DNA of 64,000 bases from Hansfordia pulvinata (GCA_006538405.1 BJKQ01000006.1:1573001-1637000); one strand, 5' to 3'. Positions 11,621 to 25,125 are shown, counted from the stretch's first letter. Notes: generated by a model from the sequence alone, not told the origin. Numbers and translations: made by a program.

Positions 11621-12490
11621 GGGAATGCGTATCCCGTCTCTTCTCTCTTCAGAACTCCAAACCCACAACCACGAGGGGGTACGAGCAACTCGTACGGGGT
11701 TGAATTGCTAGGTAGTTAGGTACGAGTAGGCACTCGCAAGTGTAACGGCGGCCCACGAAGCATGAGAGTGTCCATACCTACCTACTCGTCGTAGGTCCGT
11801 CCCACGGGATGGATTTGATTACCGGATCCCGGCCGCCCCGGCCAGACCGTTCGACGATACGGCCGCGTGGGAGAAGCCACGAGCATTTGGGTCGCACTTC
11901 GAGTCCACTTACGAGTACTCGTACCCACCAGGAGCCGCCGTTCAGCTGAAGCCTGTCAGCCTTCCTGCGCGTGCCAGCCGGCCAGACGGACAGAAGGACG
12001 GACAGGCAGACAGGCAGACAGAAAGACGGACAGGGCTTCTTTCTCTTGCCGGTGGGAGGAAGAAGAGGTTTCAGCCAGCCCTGCGCGAGTGTCTCGGACA
12101 CGCCGTACAGAGACATCCCGGCGGCCCCTCCCTGCCTCCCTCCTCCTTCTCGCACTCCCCTCCCGCTGCTCTGCTCTGCCCTGCTCTGCTTTGCTGGGTG
12201 CGGGTGCGGGTGCTCGTACCTGCTAACCAAGCTCCAGCTGACACGGAGATGGGATGGCATCGGGCGAGAAAGATGGCCCGCGGTGTGATACGACTACTCG
12301 TACTCTCCGCGTTTGTGACCTCAAGCCGCCACTAGTAACACATCACACGCACCCAGGCACGCCAGGGTAGATGATTACGAGTAACCAGCAGCGTGGAGGC
12401 CGGGCCAGGCCAGGCCAGACCAGGTGCTCGCAGCAGAATGGGTGGTGCTGGCCTGAGTCGTGGCCTCCTGGAGCTCACCATTGTGATGTG

Positions 12491-12511
12491 CATCATCATC
12501 GTCATCATCAT

Positions 12512-12552
<41 letters not shown>

Positions 12553-12554
12553 GC
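12491..12554 (+). repeat. (CAT)n followed by (CAG)8 compound microsatellite
   Basis: CAT units with one CGT interruption run directly into eight CAG units. The tract is intergenic. Confidence 0.95.
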
Positions 12555-13536
12555 CCTGTGACAATAGGCGTAAGAGTTGGGCAGGGGAGGGAGAAACGTA
12601 AAGCCCGCTTACCAGTTTGTCGTTCTCCATACTTCGTACAGGCCCCGGTCTTCTTCTTCTGCTGCTGCTGCCCGCTCACTGCCGGCCCCCAATTTCTGTC
12701 AGGGCTTTTCATTCTCTCTCTCTCTCTCTCCACAAACATGCCCGTTCGGCATTCCTGCGATTCGAGCGGGGTGTCTCGTCGTCTTCGCCGGCTCACAAAG
12801 CGAAGCCAGTCGTGCCAGGGCCGCCCCAATGCATGGAAAACTGCGCCCGGGGGGGGGGGGGGAGGAGGACGGGGGTCACAAAGTGTGTAGTTCGGTCCCG
12901 ATCCCCATCTTTCTGCTCAAAGAAATGTAGGGCATCGAGAGGGCAAGACAGGATCATCCCAGTCTGCCCCGGCTGGTGATGGACTAAACCACTCGGGGTA
13001 GCGCGTGTCGTCTTGCCTTGTGGTGCCCTCGTGCCTGTGCCTGTGCGTGCCCCCGGTCCTGTGGGATCTGCAAATTTCAGCCAGACACTGAATGGCAAAG
13101 CGGCCCTGGCACCCTGTGGGTTTCACCACGAATCCTCCTCCTCATTCGTACGTCAGGTACGGTACGGCAGCGCAGTTGGCATCGTCCCATACTCGTACTC
13201 AGAGCCACGGGTACTCGTAGAAGAAGAAGAATCAAGAAGAGAGGAAGACCCCCCCGGCCGGCGGCGTGAAACCATGTTCGAGAACCCATCTATCGCCACG
13301 CCTTGGGTCCTCTTCCTTTCCGGCCAAGGCTCCAAGCTGAACCTGCCAGACCTTTTTTTTTTTTTTTTCCGGGTGAGCTCGTCGATCGGCCTCGGAGCTC
13401 GCTCTCGTGACAAACCGCACAGAGATTCCTCCCTGCGTGGAGGAGACCAGCTGGGCGATCCGGGTGCGACGAGCGAGGGCCGGTCACCTTCCTCGCCGGC
13501 TTCGCTGCTCTTTGACTCTCTGGGCAGACACTGTGT

Positions 13537-13649
<113 letters not shown>

Positions 13650-13832
13650 AGTCGTCGTCGCCGCAGTCAAGTTGTTACCCGTACCCGCCACGCAGCAGAG
13701 ACGGACGATCACCTGTCACGCGCCCAGAGAGACTGGCTGACAGGTCGGTTGGGGGCGAAGGATCCGTGGGCTGCTACACGCATACGAGCGCGTTTTCACA
13801 CACATGTACGAAGCCCCGTCAGTCAACAGTCT

Positions 13833-13890
13833 TGTCCTGTCCGGTCGTCTCCCGTCCTGTCGTGTCCTGTCGCGTCCTGTCGCGTCCCGT
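13833..13890 (+). repeat. Degenerate GTCCT/GTCGC tandem repeat
   Basis: Imperfect pentamer array of the GTCCT and GTCGC type. The same pentamer class recurs near 25094-25125 and, in the opposite orientation, near 63103-63123. Confidence 0.8.
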
Positions 13891-15236
13891 ATGCAGACTG
13901 TGTGGTCCCCTCGTGCGTCTTCCAAGTCGAGAGGCCGGGAGGTCCGTGTCTCTGGCAAGCGCCACGGCGCGCGAAGCCTTTGCCTTCCAACAACGCTCAT
14001 CTGATGACCGACGGCGCAGCACGTCTTCTTCTCGCCAAACCAAGCCCCTCACGAGTACATTGTAGATAAAATAAGCATCGGCCAATGCGCTCTCTCTCCG
14101 GGGTGCAGCACGGCAAGCCGGTCTCAGCCTCAAGCGGAGAGAGATGCTATTTACGGGGAGGGGGGCAACTCGGGGGCCCGGCAAGCTGGAAAAGCAAGGG
14201 TTCAAGTTCGATCGTCTTCAGCCGCGAGCGCCGTGAATAGCACTTTCTTTTTCAGCCGTTGGACGCGCCCACCGCGCGACGGCGCGCACCCGCCTCATCA
14301 CAGTCGGATCCCCGTTGCGATGGGCCGGGGGCGGGCGGGGCCAGGGATTCGCGACAGCCGAGTGGGAAGCGGCTGCGAGAAGGGATGAGGGTGAGGGGCC
14401 CGCTTCCTCCCTCCTCTTCCATGCAGGTGAGATCTATATTTGCCACCTGGGTGAGCTGCCCGCGTTCGTTCGTTCGTATACTCCGTACTGTGCTGGCCTG
14501 CGCCGTGCGAGAGGCATCTACTCGCACCTGGCGGCGCGGCTGGCTTTGGCATCACAGGCAGGCCAGTCGTTTGATTGAATGCTGGACTGTAGGCAAGTTA
14601 GCAGGGGGAGCTGAGTGACGTCATCGGCGAACCCAATGGACAGCACAGGGAGATGAAGAGGAGAATGAACCGGGCTCTGTATCGGGGAGCCTCGTCGTCG
14701 CTGGCATCGGATACAGAAATCACCACGAGAGAAGAGGAGGTAGAGTCACAGTTCCCATGCCTTGGTTGTCAAAGGCCAACAGGCAGTTGCACTATGCGCA
14801 CCGAGTCGGATGAAAGCACTGGTGGTGAGAGCCCCACTCCATTCGCCAGCCGTCCGTCTCGGCCGTTATGGTTGCGCGTTATGGCCGGGCGAAGAGGTTC
14901 GATCGGGTACATCCATTCCAGTACCTACTCTCAGGTCATGGAGATGCACAGCACAGCACAGCACAGCCCGTCAGCCCCGACCCGAAGCTGGGTGGTGAAT
15001 GAGGCCAAAGCCCGAGGTAGTCCGACGAGTACCTCACAGAAGGGTCACATGGTGTACCTGCGGTAACGTACGTGGGCAGGTATCTGGACGACTGCCCAAG
15101 CGAACAGGCAGCCTCTTGCGTGGGCCACAGACTCAACCACACAACAACCACGACACATGCTTAAGCGTCATTCTTCCGCGTTGTGCTTCACTTCTTCCCT
15201 GCCCACCGCGCTTCGCCCCCGGCCCGCGTCTCCAGC

Positions 15237-15724
15237 ATGTTCGAGCCAATGCTGGGCAACGACAGTGCTGATGCTGCTGCTGCTGCTGTTGCGTCTGCAA
15301 GCACCGCCCAATCACCCGACACCATGGCGGCAGCAGCAGCAGCAGCAGCACGACCAGCCGGACCAGCAGCAGCGGGCACCCCCATAACCATGCCTTACCG
15401 GAGGCCGACGACCCGACAGCGCCTGCACAAGCCGGCCCCCGCCCTTCCCGTCCCAGACATCAACGACGACGCCGCCGAGCGCAAGCGCGTCCTCAACGTC
15501 CTGGCCCAGCGCCGCTACCGTAAGTCGATCCCCCCCGCCCTCCCTCCCCCAACCCAACCAACCTTGAGTGCATATGGAGTGGAAAAAGATATCTGACCAC
15601 CATATCTATATCTGGCCCCCCTTATACAGGAGAGCGCAAGCGCCAGCACCAGTCCAAGACCGCCGCCGGCCCCTCCCGCCGGGCAGCAACGGACGGTACG
15701 GCTCCGGACAGTGGGGCACCCTCG

Positions 15725-15764
<40 letters not shown>

Positions 15765-17007
15765 CAAGTAGCCCCGGCGACTCGCCAGGGGAGCTGATGG
15801 ATACGATTGACGGCGGCGGCGGCGGCGGCTTCTCGCTCCCGGAGGTTGTCGCGAACATGGCGGCGGCGAGCAGCTACGCGGGCATGGGGCCGGGACCGGG
15901 AGAAGGATCGGGGCTGTTCCCCGGCGTCGACGGCGCCGCGCCGCCGACCATGAGCGGGATGGGCCAGGTGACTTCAGGACCCATGGACATGGGGTTTCTG
16001 GGCTTGGACTTGGATCCGGGCAGTGGGAACCAGCAGCGGCCGGAATCGGGATCGGGACCGGGGCCGGCACCGGGGCCACGCCTTGGTACGGCGGCAGTGA
16101 CGGCGTCGGCTTCGCGCCGGGGTCATTCTGGACAACGGCGGCGGGCGAGGCGGGGCCCGCGGACGGCAACACCGACAGCTTCTGGAGCCTGTCGGCCAGC
16201 CCCTCGGACCAGCCTGCCTACCTGTCCGACTCGGAGGCGCTGTCGTCGTCGTCGTCGTCGTCGTCGTCGTCTTCGTCCGGCAGGCATTCGGCAATGGTAG
16301 GATACAGCCCTGGCGCTGGCGGCGGCGGCGGCGGCGGCACCACGTCGTTCCCAGACTCGTACCACCTGCCGGTCAACGAGCTGTCGCTGCTGCGGGCGTT
16401 CACGCGCCTGGCCGAGCGGTTCAACTGCTCGTCGAGCATCTGGGAGATGGACGGCGCCTCGCCCTTCCTCGACGGCTCCCTCCCTCCCCCCGCCCCTCCC
16501 CCTGCCCCTTCGCACCACCACTCCTCCACCTCCTCGCCCTCCGCCTTCTCCTCCCCATCGCCGGCAGCACCCCCCTCCCTCGCGGCATTCACCTCCACCC
16601 TGCCCTCGCACTACCGCCCGACCCGGACCCAGCGCTCCGTCCCGCACCACCCGGTCTTCGACCTGCTCCCCTGGCCGGGGGTCCGCGACCGCCTCATCGC
16701 CATCCTCGACCCGGCCACCACCCCGGACGAGCTCCGTCCGCCCCCCGCCCGCGGCCCGTTGGGCGTCGCCAACTTTGCGTACGACATGGAGGACCCGGCC
16801 GAGGGCCTGCGGATCACCGGCGCCGACGTCTTCGACCCGGCCTCCTGGGAGGTCGGGCAGGTCTTCTTCCAGCGCTGGTGGTTCGTCTTCGACGCCGGCG
16901 TCGTCCGCCAGAGCAACCGCCTGCGGCGCCGCAGGGGCGCCCCCGAGCTGAGCCGCGGGCCCGGCGGCGGCGGCGGCGGCGGGCCCCGGGTCGAGGAGGT
17001 TTTGTGA
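15237..17007 (+). CDS. bZIP transcription factor with C-terminal DUF3425 region (frame break near 16072)
   Basis: Nuclear DNA-binding regulator. Exon 1 is 15237-15519; intron 15520-15629 splits the Arg codon inside the basic region, giving NVLAQRRYRERKRQ after joining. Exon 2 starts at 15630 and encodes twelve Gln, six Gly and acidic linkers. The C-terminal part (16294-17007) carries the DUF3425-type signature, including HPVFDLLPWPGVRDRLI and WEVGQVFFQRWWFVFD. The two coding frames are not contiguous. The upstream frame runs to about 16070 and the downstream frame is already sensible from 16081 (PWYGGSDGVGFAPGSFW). One missing G in the run 16072-16075 would join them as a 553-aa protein; a less attractive alternative is a 56-nt intron 15968-16023 (534 aa). 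The leucine-zipper part is short and obscured by low complexity. ATG 15237 is chosen because the sequence from there is plausible; another in-frame ATG-proximal start lies upstream at 15183. Targets are unknown. Confidence 0.85.
15728..15763 (+). repeat. (CAG)12 polyglutamine repeat in bZIP gene
   Basis: Twelve in-frame CAG codons downstream of the basic region. Confidence 0.95.
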
Positions 17008-19857
17008 TCTTTCTTGCTCTTCCTTCCTTTCTCCGAAGGGGCAGGTTTGTTCCTGATCCCGAGCCTGGGAAGACGTATGAGGCCCGAGCCATGTATCTCG
17101 TCTACTGTCTCCGGAGTCCGGGGGCCGATAACACCTGCCCGTCTCTGCCCCCTACTTTTCGATCCCCGATCTTCCACTCACGCTGCCAGTCTCCCCGTTG
17201 CGAGTCTGTTCGGGCTCCGGGCCAGCATGGTTCCGCGAATGGTTTCACGTTTACTACCGCCACTGTGCTGCCGGGTGAATCTCGCAGACCAGCAGACGGA
17301 CGTTCCAGAAAACAGGACAAAAGCCACGGGGCCGGGTCGTCAAGCCTCGCTAGAAGCAATTGTTCCACGCTTGATCCCGCCAACCCCGCGCCCGCCCGCG
17401 GATACTGGCGGCCCATCTCGTTTGAACTTCAATTGTGATCGGGAGCCGGGCCACCGCCTCTTCGTGTGGTCCGACGCGATTCGACACCTGAGCAGGCGAA
17501 GCTGCGCTGCAACGCTGTGCGTGGACAGGGGCGACGGCGAGGAGGGGTAGAAGCGTGGGATGATGACGCGGGGGTAGGGGAGGGGGGGGGCGGGTCTGTC
17601 ACAGCGCGCTCACTGCCTTGGAGGCCACCTGAATGTGACGCTACAGGGGCCATCATTGAGGGGGACTTGCACTTAGGGGGGAGCGCTCCAAAGGGGGACG
17701 CCGCGGGCAAACACCCTCTCGGCTCCGCGGCCTGCATCGGATCGCCCTCCCATCAATGGGTAGTCGGATCCAGCGCACACACCTCGGGGAGCAACCTCGC
17801 GCCGACCGAGTTCTGCACGCATCGGCAACCCCCTTCGCGCCTGTGTAAGGTACACGTGCGAGTACGGGTACTTGCGAGCGAGCTGGTAGAGACCTCGAAG
17901 ACCCGTACGCTGTACATAATATCAAACACCGGAGCCTTCAATGTTGCATTGGCGCTGTCAGCTCGGCCAGATCCCCTCCGATACACTCGCAACTCGTCAT
18001 TTTTCCCTCATCAGCCTCAGGGCGGCCTGTGCATCTGCTTCTCGCACCCTTTCTTCCTCTCCGCGGCTCGTCTATGTTTTTAGTCTCTTCTACAGTTATT
18101 GCCTGGTGCGATTTTTTTCTCTCTTATCCTGTGCCCAGTCGTCTCAACACCGTGGCGGCGGGAGTACAATGACCGTGACACCAAATACCAGGCATCGGTG
18201 TTGGACCCTGGAGCCAGCCCATGACCTCCAATCTGTTCGTGAGGTACTCGTAACTACCTGACCTCCAGGTACGGGTACAAGTACATATCCCATGAAGCCT
18301 CGAAAGGCGGTGATGCAGTCCGGTGCGCTAAAGAAGAGGCGGGTGTCGCGCTCATTGGCTGGGATCCTCGGAGAGTGCGCGAGCGGCGCCCCCACGAAAG
18401 ACCAAGCGCGGGTACGGGTACAGACAGGCACATTGGATACGGCACCGATACATGGGATACTGGAGTGGCCTCGCATTGGCAGGTTCTCGCCAAAGCCGCA
18501 CTCGGCTGGGGAGTCGGGGCCAATCAGCAGGGACCAGCCCACGCCCGACTTTTGAGCGTTTCAGGGGTCGATGGCGGGGAAACTTTGACGTCGACATCTC
18601 CGGTTCAAGCTGGCGGGGTCGCCCGCTGCTCATCCAAGACCGCCATGCGCCCGCCCAAGACAGCCCGTCACATGCAAGACAGTACGAGTACTCACACGTG
18701 TGCCAACTGTCGAGTCTGGCAGATTCCCGCCCTTAGTAGTACAGGCATGCTAAATGCCATGGTGCGAACGCGGTGCGGTGGCCTTATCCAATGTTCAAAA
18801 AATGAGGGCGGGAGGGCTGCATCCACCTACATCTCGACAGGAAGTTGGCGGGATCGCGCGCCCGTGGATGTAGGCGGGAGCAGATGCTTGTACCTCTCGA
18901 CGTGCGCAGGGGATGGAGGTGACCCGTGGATCGGAAGACGTGCAACGGTGATCCAGGGGCGTGCAAGAGCAAGTACTCGGACCTTGACGGCCCGTACTCC
19001 CCAACCCCAGCCGCCCAATCGAACGTGCAGCCAGCCTGCCGACGACATGCGGCGGGCTCTCGGATACTTCCAATGGCACTTAGGTACGAGACTTGACCAT
19101 CCCGCCATTCCCCCCCACCTCGAGACACACGAACCTCACTGATGGGCCATGGTCCCAAGTGAGGGGGCCGCCTGCCTGCGCCTTCACGCCCGCGCTGGGC
19201 TATTTCCACCGCTCTGTGCCCCGTACCCGTACCTCGCCCACTTGGCCCAACGCCGGTAGCACCGCTTCCATATCGATAACTTCACCTTCTCCCCACCCCT
19301 CGCCCCAGCCAACAATTGGATGCCAGTCAAGCCGTGATTCTTGACCTCTCGCATGCGTGGCCCTCGCTGAATCTCTCCTCCTCGCTCGCAGCATCAAGGC
19401 CTGCCTCTACGCCTCGTCGCAGCGCCGCTCTGAACCCTCCCTGGACCAGACTGCCCTGCCCCTGGTCTGCCCTCTCCTTTTCCACCGCCCCTCCAGCCAG
19501 CTGGACCCGTCATCGTGGGGATTTTTTTTTCTCGCCAGATTCGAGGTAAGCCGCCCTCTAGCCCACACCGCCCCCATTGCCGCGTCCACCTCCTTGCCTC
19601 TTGGCTTTTCTTCCCGGCTTTCGTCCTCAGTGGCCTGTCTGCTCCAGGCCGTCTGTTCTGGCGACCAGGAGACAAGCTGCTCACCCCTAGCTACCGCTCC
19701 TACGCGTGCTCCCCTCTCGACAATACCGCTGCCCCTGATCGCCGCCGCTAACGACTGCTACAGCCATCCATCCCGTGGCCGGCTCTGACACCTCGACAAC
19801 GCCCTCTACCACTTCCTCGCCCGTCCTCTCCAGCTCCGGCTGCGCAACACCGCCAAA
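17008..19857. other. Intergenic and 5' leader of MTHFR gene
   Basis: No supportable gene. A 255-codon plus-strand frame at 18375-19142 lacks protein-like composition. TACTCGTA-type octamers occur at 18245 and 18683, with related GTACGGGTAC words near 17870, 18268 and 18412. From about 19200 the sequence becomes pyrimidine-rich and probably forms the transcribed leader of the MTHFR gene. Confidence 0.6.
19546..19763 (+). other. Probable 5'-UTR intron of the MTHFR gene
   Basis: A good donor (GAG|GTAAGC at 19546) and a good acceptor (CTACAG at 19763), preceded by a branch-point-like GCTAAC 8-13 nt upstream, bracket 218 nt just before the start codon at 19858. Inferred from splice signals only. 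Confidence 0.6.
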
Positions 19858-21742
19858 ATGCATATCAACGAGATGCTCACGGATGCCGAGAAGAACGGCC
19901 ACCCGTCCTTCTCGTTTGAGTACTTCCCGCCCAAGACCGCCCAGGGTGTCCAGAACCTGTACGAGCGCATGGAGCGCATGTACGATTTCGGCCCCCGCTT
20001 CATCGACGTCACCTGGGGCGCCGGCGGCCGCGTTGCCGAGCTCACCTGCGAGATGGTCTCGCAGGCCCAGACCTACTTCGGCCTCGAGACCTGCATGCAC
20101 CTGACCTGCACCGACATGGGCGAGCAAAAGGTCAACGAAGCCCTCGAGAACGCCCGCAAGGCCGGCTGCACAAACATCCTCGCCCTGCGAGGCGACCCCC
20201 CGCGTGAAAACGAAAAGTGGGAGGCCACCGACGGCAACTTCCGCTATGCCCGAGACCTTGTCGCCTACATTCGCAAGACGTATGGCAACCACTTTGACAT
20301 TGGTGTCGCCGGCTACCCGGAGGGCTGCGACGACAACAAGGACGAGGACCAGCTCCTCGACCACCTCAAGGAGAAGGTCGACATGGGCGCCACCTTCATC
20401 GTCACGCAGATGTTCTACGATGCCGACAACTTTGTGCGCTGGGTCGGCAAGGTCCGCCAGAAGGGTATCGCCATCCCCATTGTGCCCGGCATCATGCCCA
20501 TCGCCACCTATGCCAGCTTCCTGCGCAGAGCCAACCACATGAACTGCCGCATCCCTGACGCCTGGATGACCGCTCTGGAGCCCGTGAAGAACGACGATGT
20601 CGCCGTCCGTGAAGTCGGCAAGTCTTTGGTCGCCGACCTGTGCCGGAAGATCATGACTGCCGGCATCCACCATCTGCACTTTTACACCATGAACCTCGCC
20701 CAGGCCACTCGCATGGTCCTGGAGGAGTTGAACTGGATGCCGACCTCGGACCGCCCCGCCAAGCAGGCTCTGCCCTGGAAACAGTCCCTCGGCTTCGGTC
20801 GCCGTGAAGAGGACGTGCGCCCGGCCTTCTGGCGCAACCGCGGCAAGTCCTATGTGTCCAGGACGCAGGATTGGGATGAATTCCCTAACGGCCGTTGGGG
20901 AGACTCGCGCTCGCCGGCCTTTGGTGAGCTGGACGCGTACGGCATTGGTCTGACGGGCACCAACGAGTCCAACAGAAAGAAGTGGGGTGAGCCCGTCTCG
21001 GTTCAGGACGTCGCGAATCTATTCGTCAAGTACCTGGAGAAGGAAATCCAGACCCTGCCCTGGAGTGAGGCCCCCCTGACCAGCGAGGCAGACTCGATCA
21101 AGGCCGATCTCATCAACCTCAACAAGCGTGGTCTTCTCACTGTCAACTCCCAGCCTGCGGTGAACGGCGTCAAATCGACTCACTCCGTGCATGGCTGGGG
21201 TCCCTCGAACGGCTACGTGTATCAGAAGGCCTATCTGGAGCTTCTGGTGCCGCCGGGGGTCTTCAACGAGATTGTCGACCGCCTGGAGGCGCGCCCGGAG
21301 ATGTCCTACTACGCTGTCACCAGATCAGGAAACCTCATCTCCAATGCGCCCACTGAAGGTCCCAACGCTGTGACCTGGGGTGTGTTCCCCGGCAAGGAGA
21401 TTGTCCAGCCGACCATTGTAGAGAGCATCAGCTTTTTGGCCTGGAAGGACGAGGCCTTCCGACTGGGCACCGACTGGGCTCATTGCTACGACTCCCAGTC
21501 GCCCAGCCGTGCGCTTCTTGACGACATCATGAACAACTGGTATCTGGTCAACATTGGTAAGTCTGCTCAATTCCCAGTTGTCGTTCCGAGCTAACGCGAT
21601 GTCAGTCAACAACGACTTCCACCAGGAGAAGGGGCTCTTTGAGCTCCTCGAGGGCCTAACCGTCCAGGATTTGAGTGTAGCTGCCGTGCCGCGCACGAAC
21701 GGTACTAACGGAGGCACGAACGGCGTTGCCGCCACGGCGTAA
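19858..21742 (+). CDS. Methylenetetrahydrofolate reductase
   Basis: Flavoenzyme that reduces 5,10-methylene-THF to 5-methyl-THF, the methyl donor for methionine synthesis; cytosolic. Predicted 611 aa, two exons: 19858-21556 and 21606-21742 (intron 49 nt, phase 1, rebuilding NIVNNDFH). The N-terminal catalytic TIM barrel covers about residues 1-295: SFEYFPPKT with Glu21 at the position of the E. coli catalytic Glu28, IDVTWGAGG, LALRGDPP, and TQMFYDADNFVRW. The C-terminal eukaryotic regulatory half (AdoMet-binding in homologues) includes WGEPVSVQDVANLF and ends in a Thr/Asn/Gly-rich tail. The size agrees with fungal Met13/MET-1 class enzymes; whether this is the Met12- or Met13-type paralogue cannot be settled here. 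It lies 7 kb upstream of formyltetrahydrofolate deformylase, another folate enzyme, with a glycosyltransferase gene between. Confidence 0.97.
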
Positions 21743-24700
21743 TGAGCACATAAAGGGCATGACTTTCATGGCGGCGTATATTTGGATCTCACTTTTTTCA
21801 ACACAGCATAGGCCCTACAACGGCGGCCCTGGAGCAAATGACTTTTTCAACGAAGCATACAGTTAAGGCGTTCTCACAGGATGGGGAAAAGTTTTTCAAC
21901 AAAAACGATAGGACGTGGAGGGACGGCTGCCGGGGGGGCCCGTCCGGAATGGAAAGAACCATCACCACACGCATCAGCATTATCTCAACGATACCCAAGA
22001 AAGAGACGGAGGAGAGGGAGGGCTTGAAGGGGGGGGGGGGGGGCATGACGGATCATGGCGGCCGTTATCAACGACAGCCGGCTACCACGTGTCACAATGC
22101 CATACTATAAAGGCATATAAGTACACGTGGATACTCGAAGACTCAATTTGTGGCATTGGCGGTCTGGCAAAAGGTCAAGATGCCCATGTGCCCCGATGCG
22201 GGCTTGCCAATAGTTCAATCTCAATCTATCACATCAACACACCCGAGCCGCGGCGGGTATAGCGTGATCTGACAAGTTTGTTCCTCCGAAAGCAGGAATG
22301 CGAGGGCCGAGGGGCCCGAGTCCCCTATGCCAACCTCGGAGTTAGTCAGTCGCTGACTACGCGTAGACCAAGCCCAGCACGAGTACTGTCCCCATTGATT
22401 GCCGGATACACTGGCCAATCACCCGAAAGGGACCAGACCGGTTGTCGCGGCTGTCTGCAGTGATCACCCCACACTTTGAGCTTTGAGCGGACAGGGCGGT
22501 TGGCAAGTCGCGACATTTTTGTTCGGGCGTCGGACGCCTCAATTGTCCGGGCACACTTCTTTGCACCGCAAGGCCTGCAGACAATGTCGGGGCCATATCC
22601 ACGTAACCGCCGACATTGTTTTTTGTTTTATTCTCTCAGTCCCTGCCATTTGGGGGCGCGGGGTGAAGCTCGGACTCCGCCAACGACACAGATACTCGTA
22701 ACTTGCTGAGCGTAGGCCAACGACGGCCAGTCCCACAGGTTCTGATCTTCCCTCGCGCTTATTTTATCATCCACCGGCGCGGACTACGCGCAAGCCGAGC
22801 CCCCGGCCAGCCCTGTACTGGTTACTGGCAGCGGGCGCGGTCTCGCCGGCGCCAGGGTGGGTAAGCACTGCGCCCTCGCAAATTCGGGGGTTGAGCAGAG
22901 GCTCGTTTTTTTTTTTTTTTTCTGTTCTGGGGTGAGACACCAGCTAGCGCCCGCAGAATCCCGCCACGGGGGAGGAGGAGGAGGAGGAGGAGGAAGACTA
23001 ATTCATCACAAAGCCAGCCGACTATCATCCTCGCACTTTTAAAATCCTCGCCGAGTAACAGCAGGCGAGAGCGGCCTATTCGCCCCGCCGCAGCACACAG
23101 CCCCAGTGCGCCCGCGATTTGGAAACGTTTCTGCTGGCTCTGACGGGTAGGGAGGGGCGCTCTTCAGTCTCGCCCGCTGTGGCGTTGCCAGATGATGCCT
23201 CGATTGAGACGGAGAGAAAGAGGCAGGCGAGCAAGTCACCTTGTGTTCTTCTTCTGCACGCGCCGCCCGCCACTTATGGTGACAATTGACAGGTGAACCT
23301 GCTGGGGTGCTCGGAGGGGTTGGGGGGGAGGAGAGGGTTTGATGGACTTCACTTGAGGGGGGGGGTGAGGTGGTTTGCGTTCGTAACAAGCCGCTCGGCC
23401 GAGCGATGGAGCCACACCTGGTAATACCTGAGTCATCCGAGTTCACCAGCCCCATGGATGTCCAGTATATCTGATGAGTACGATATGTCTAGGGTGTTCT
23501 CCATTTTTGCTCAGAGCGACCAGTTGCCGCCTCATTCCGGCCCGTCTGTCACCATGCTCACATGCGCGAGCGAGAGAGAGCGATCTCTCTTCTCTTTGAC
23601 CCTGCTTGCTTGCTTGCTTACTTACTTACGCAATCTTGGCCAGGCTGCCCTTCCTTGCTTTGTAAGACGGGACGCCTTGGCAGGCTTTATTTGTCGCCTT
23701 CGGTCGCGCGAGCGAGTGGTCTGGGGGCTGGGATTTGCTCGACTGGCGCCCGAAAGCAATACCCGCGCGGGATGACAAGAGCATGCGGGCGGGCAGGCTC
23801 ACACCACCACCACCATTAGCCAGTGCCGGGGTCCCCTCCCCTTGTCTGTCTGTCTGTCCCGGAACTATGGGCCGGGCTGGGCTAACTGGAGCTGGCCCTA
23901 CCAGGCGACGTGGGCGTGCTGATGTCGGCACTCGCACCACGAGTACGAGTCACATCCCTGCGGTAAATAATGTTGTACGAGTACTGCAGGTGCCGCGTTC
24001 CCCCCCCCCCCCCCCTCTCTCGGCATGCGCGGAAGCTAACCTGGACAAGGGGAGAAGAAGAGAGGGATCACAACGAGCGAGGGGATGGGGGGGAGGGGAC
24101 AACGCGCTGGCACATGGACCTTTGTGTTAGCCCGGCACCCGCCTCTCCGGGCTTTTCGGTCTTGTGTCACCCCTGCGGGTAGCCTACTAAGTTAATACTA
24201 ATAATACACCCGCGGGCAGAGAGAGACCCTCGTGGGGATGTATGTACTACTCGTACGAGTATCCACAGTCGGGGGAGGGGGGGACCCTCTGTCGAACATG
24301 TCCCGCCGAATGGCGCAACCCAGAGTATTATATCCACCTCTTAGGAGTATCGTACGGCCGCAGGCAGCCAGAAAGTCCCATCAGCCCTTATTTTTTTCTT
24401 CTCTCTCCCAGCTTGCCCGCCCCCTTGACAGATAGGAAAAAGAGCCAGGGGGCGAGGTAGTTGGCAGACAAGCGAGGTCGGGCTAAATTACGCGTTTGCC
24501 TAACGAGTGCCCCTCGCGGCTAGCCTGCCCGTGATGGGACGAGCGGCCGCGACCTTTTATTTTTGTGTGTTTGGGGTCCGGAGGAGCGAGCAGCGAGCAG
24601 CATCAACTACCTATTATGAGTCTAGTGCTCTTTCGGATGGCTCACTTTAAGGTGACAGATCACCCACAAAGAGCGAGAGAGAGAGAGAGATAGAGAAGGG

Positions 24701-25064
24701 GGTACCGGGGGAACCTGACACCCCTCGAGGAATGGCCGAACCCGAGCCACGCCCGCGCCGGCGGTGACTGTGCGCGCCGACTGGTGGGCTACTCGTAATA
24801 ATAAGAGCCGGGAGGGAGGGGGGTCCGAGTGAGTTGATACCCTACGCGATCTACCTGCGCTTGACTTGACAGGGCAGCGGTCGCGCGGCTAATGAGGGCC
24901 GGGGAGAGGCTTGGGCGGAGAAGGATTTATGGCGCTTCTTCAGCTCTCGCTCAGCACTTGGGCTCTTTCGGCCGGGAAAAACGACCGGGGCGGCGCGCGC
25001 GCACGACTTTGGCCGGCGCGGCCTTCGGACCACGGCGCAAGAGCGCGAAAACGACAGGAGACAA

Positions 25065-25125
25065 GACACGACACGACACGACACGACACAGCCCTGTCCT
25101 GTCCTGTCCTGTCCTGTCCTGTCCC
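25065..25125 (+). repeat. CGACA array followed by TCCTG pentamer array
   Basis: About five CGACA/ACACG units, then about six TCCTG units. Unlike most simple repeats in this window the unit is five bases. Confidence 0.85.

Noticed and set aside
18375..19142. 255-codon plus-strand frame
   Set aside because: Composition changes along its length, no motifs, and it contains copies of the intergenic octamer family.
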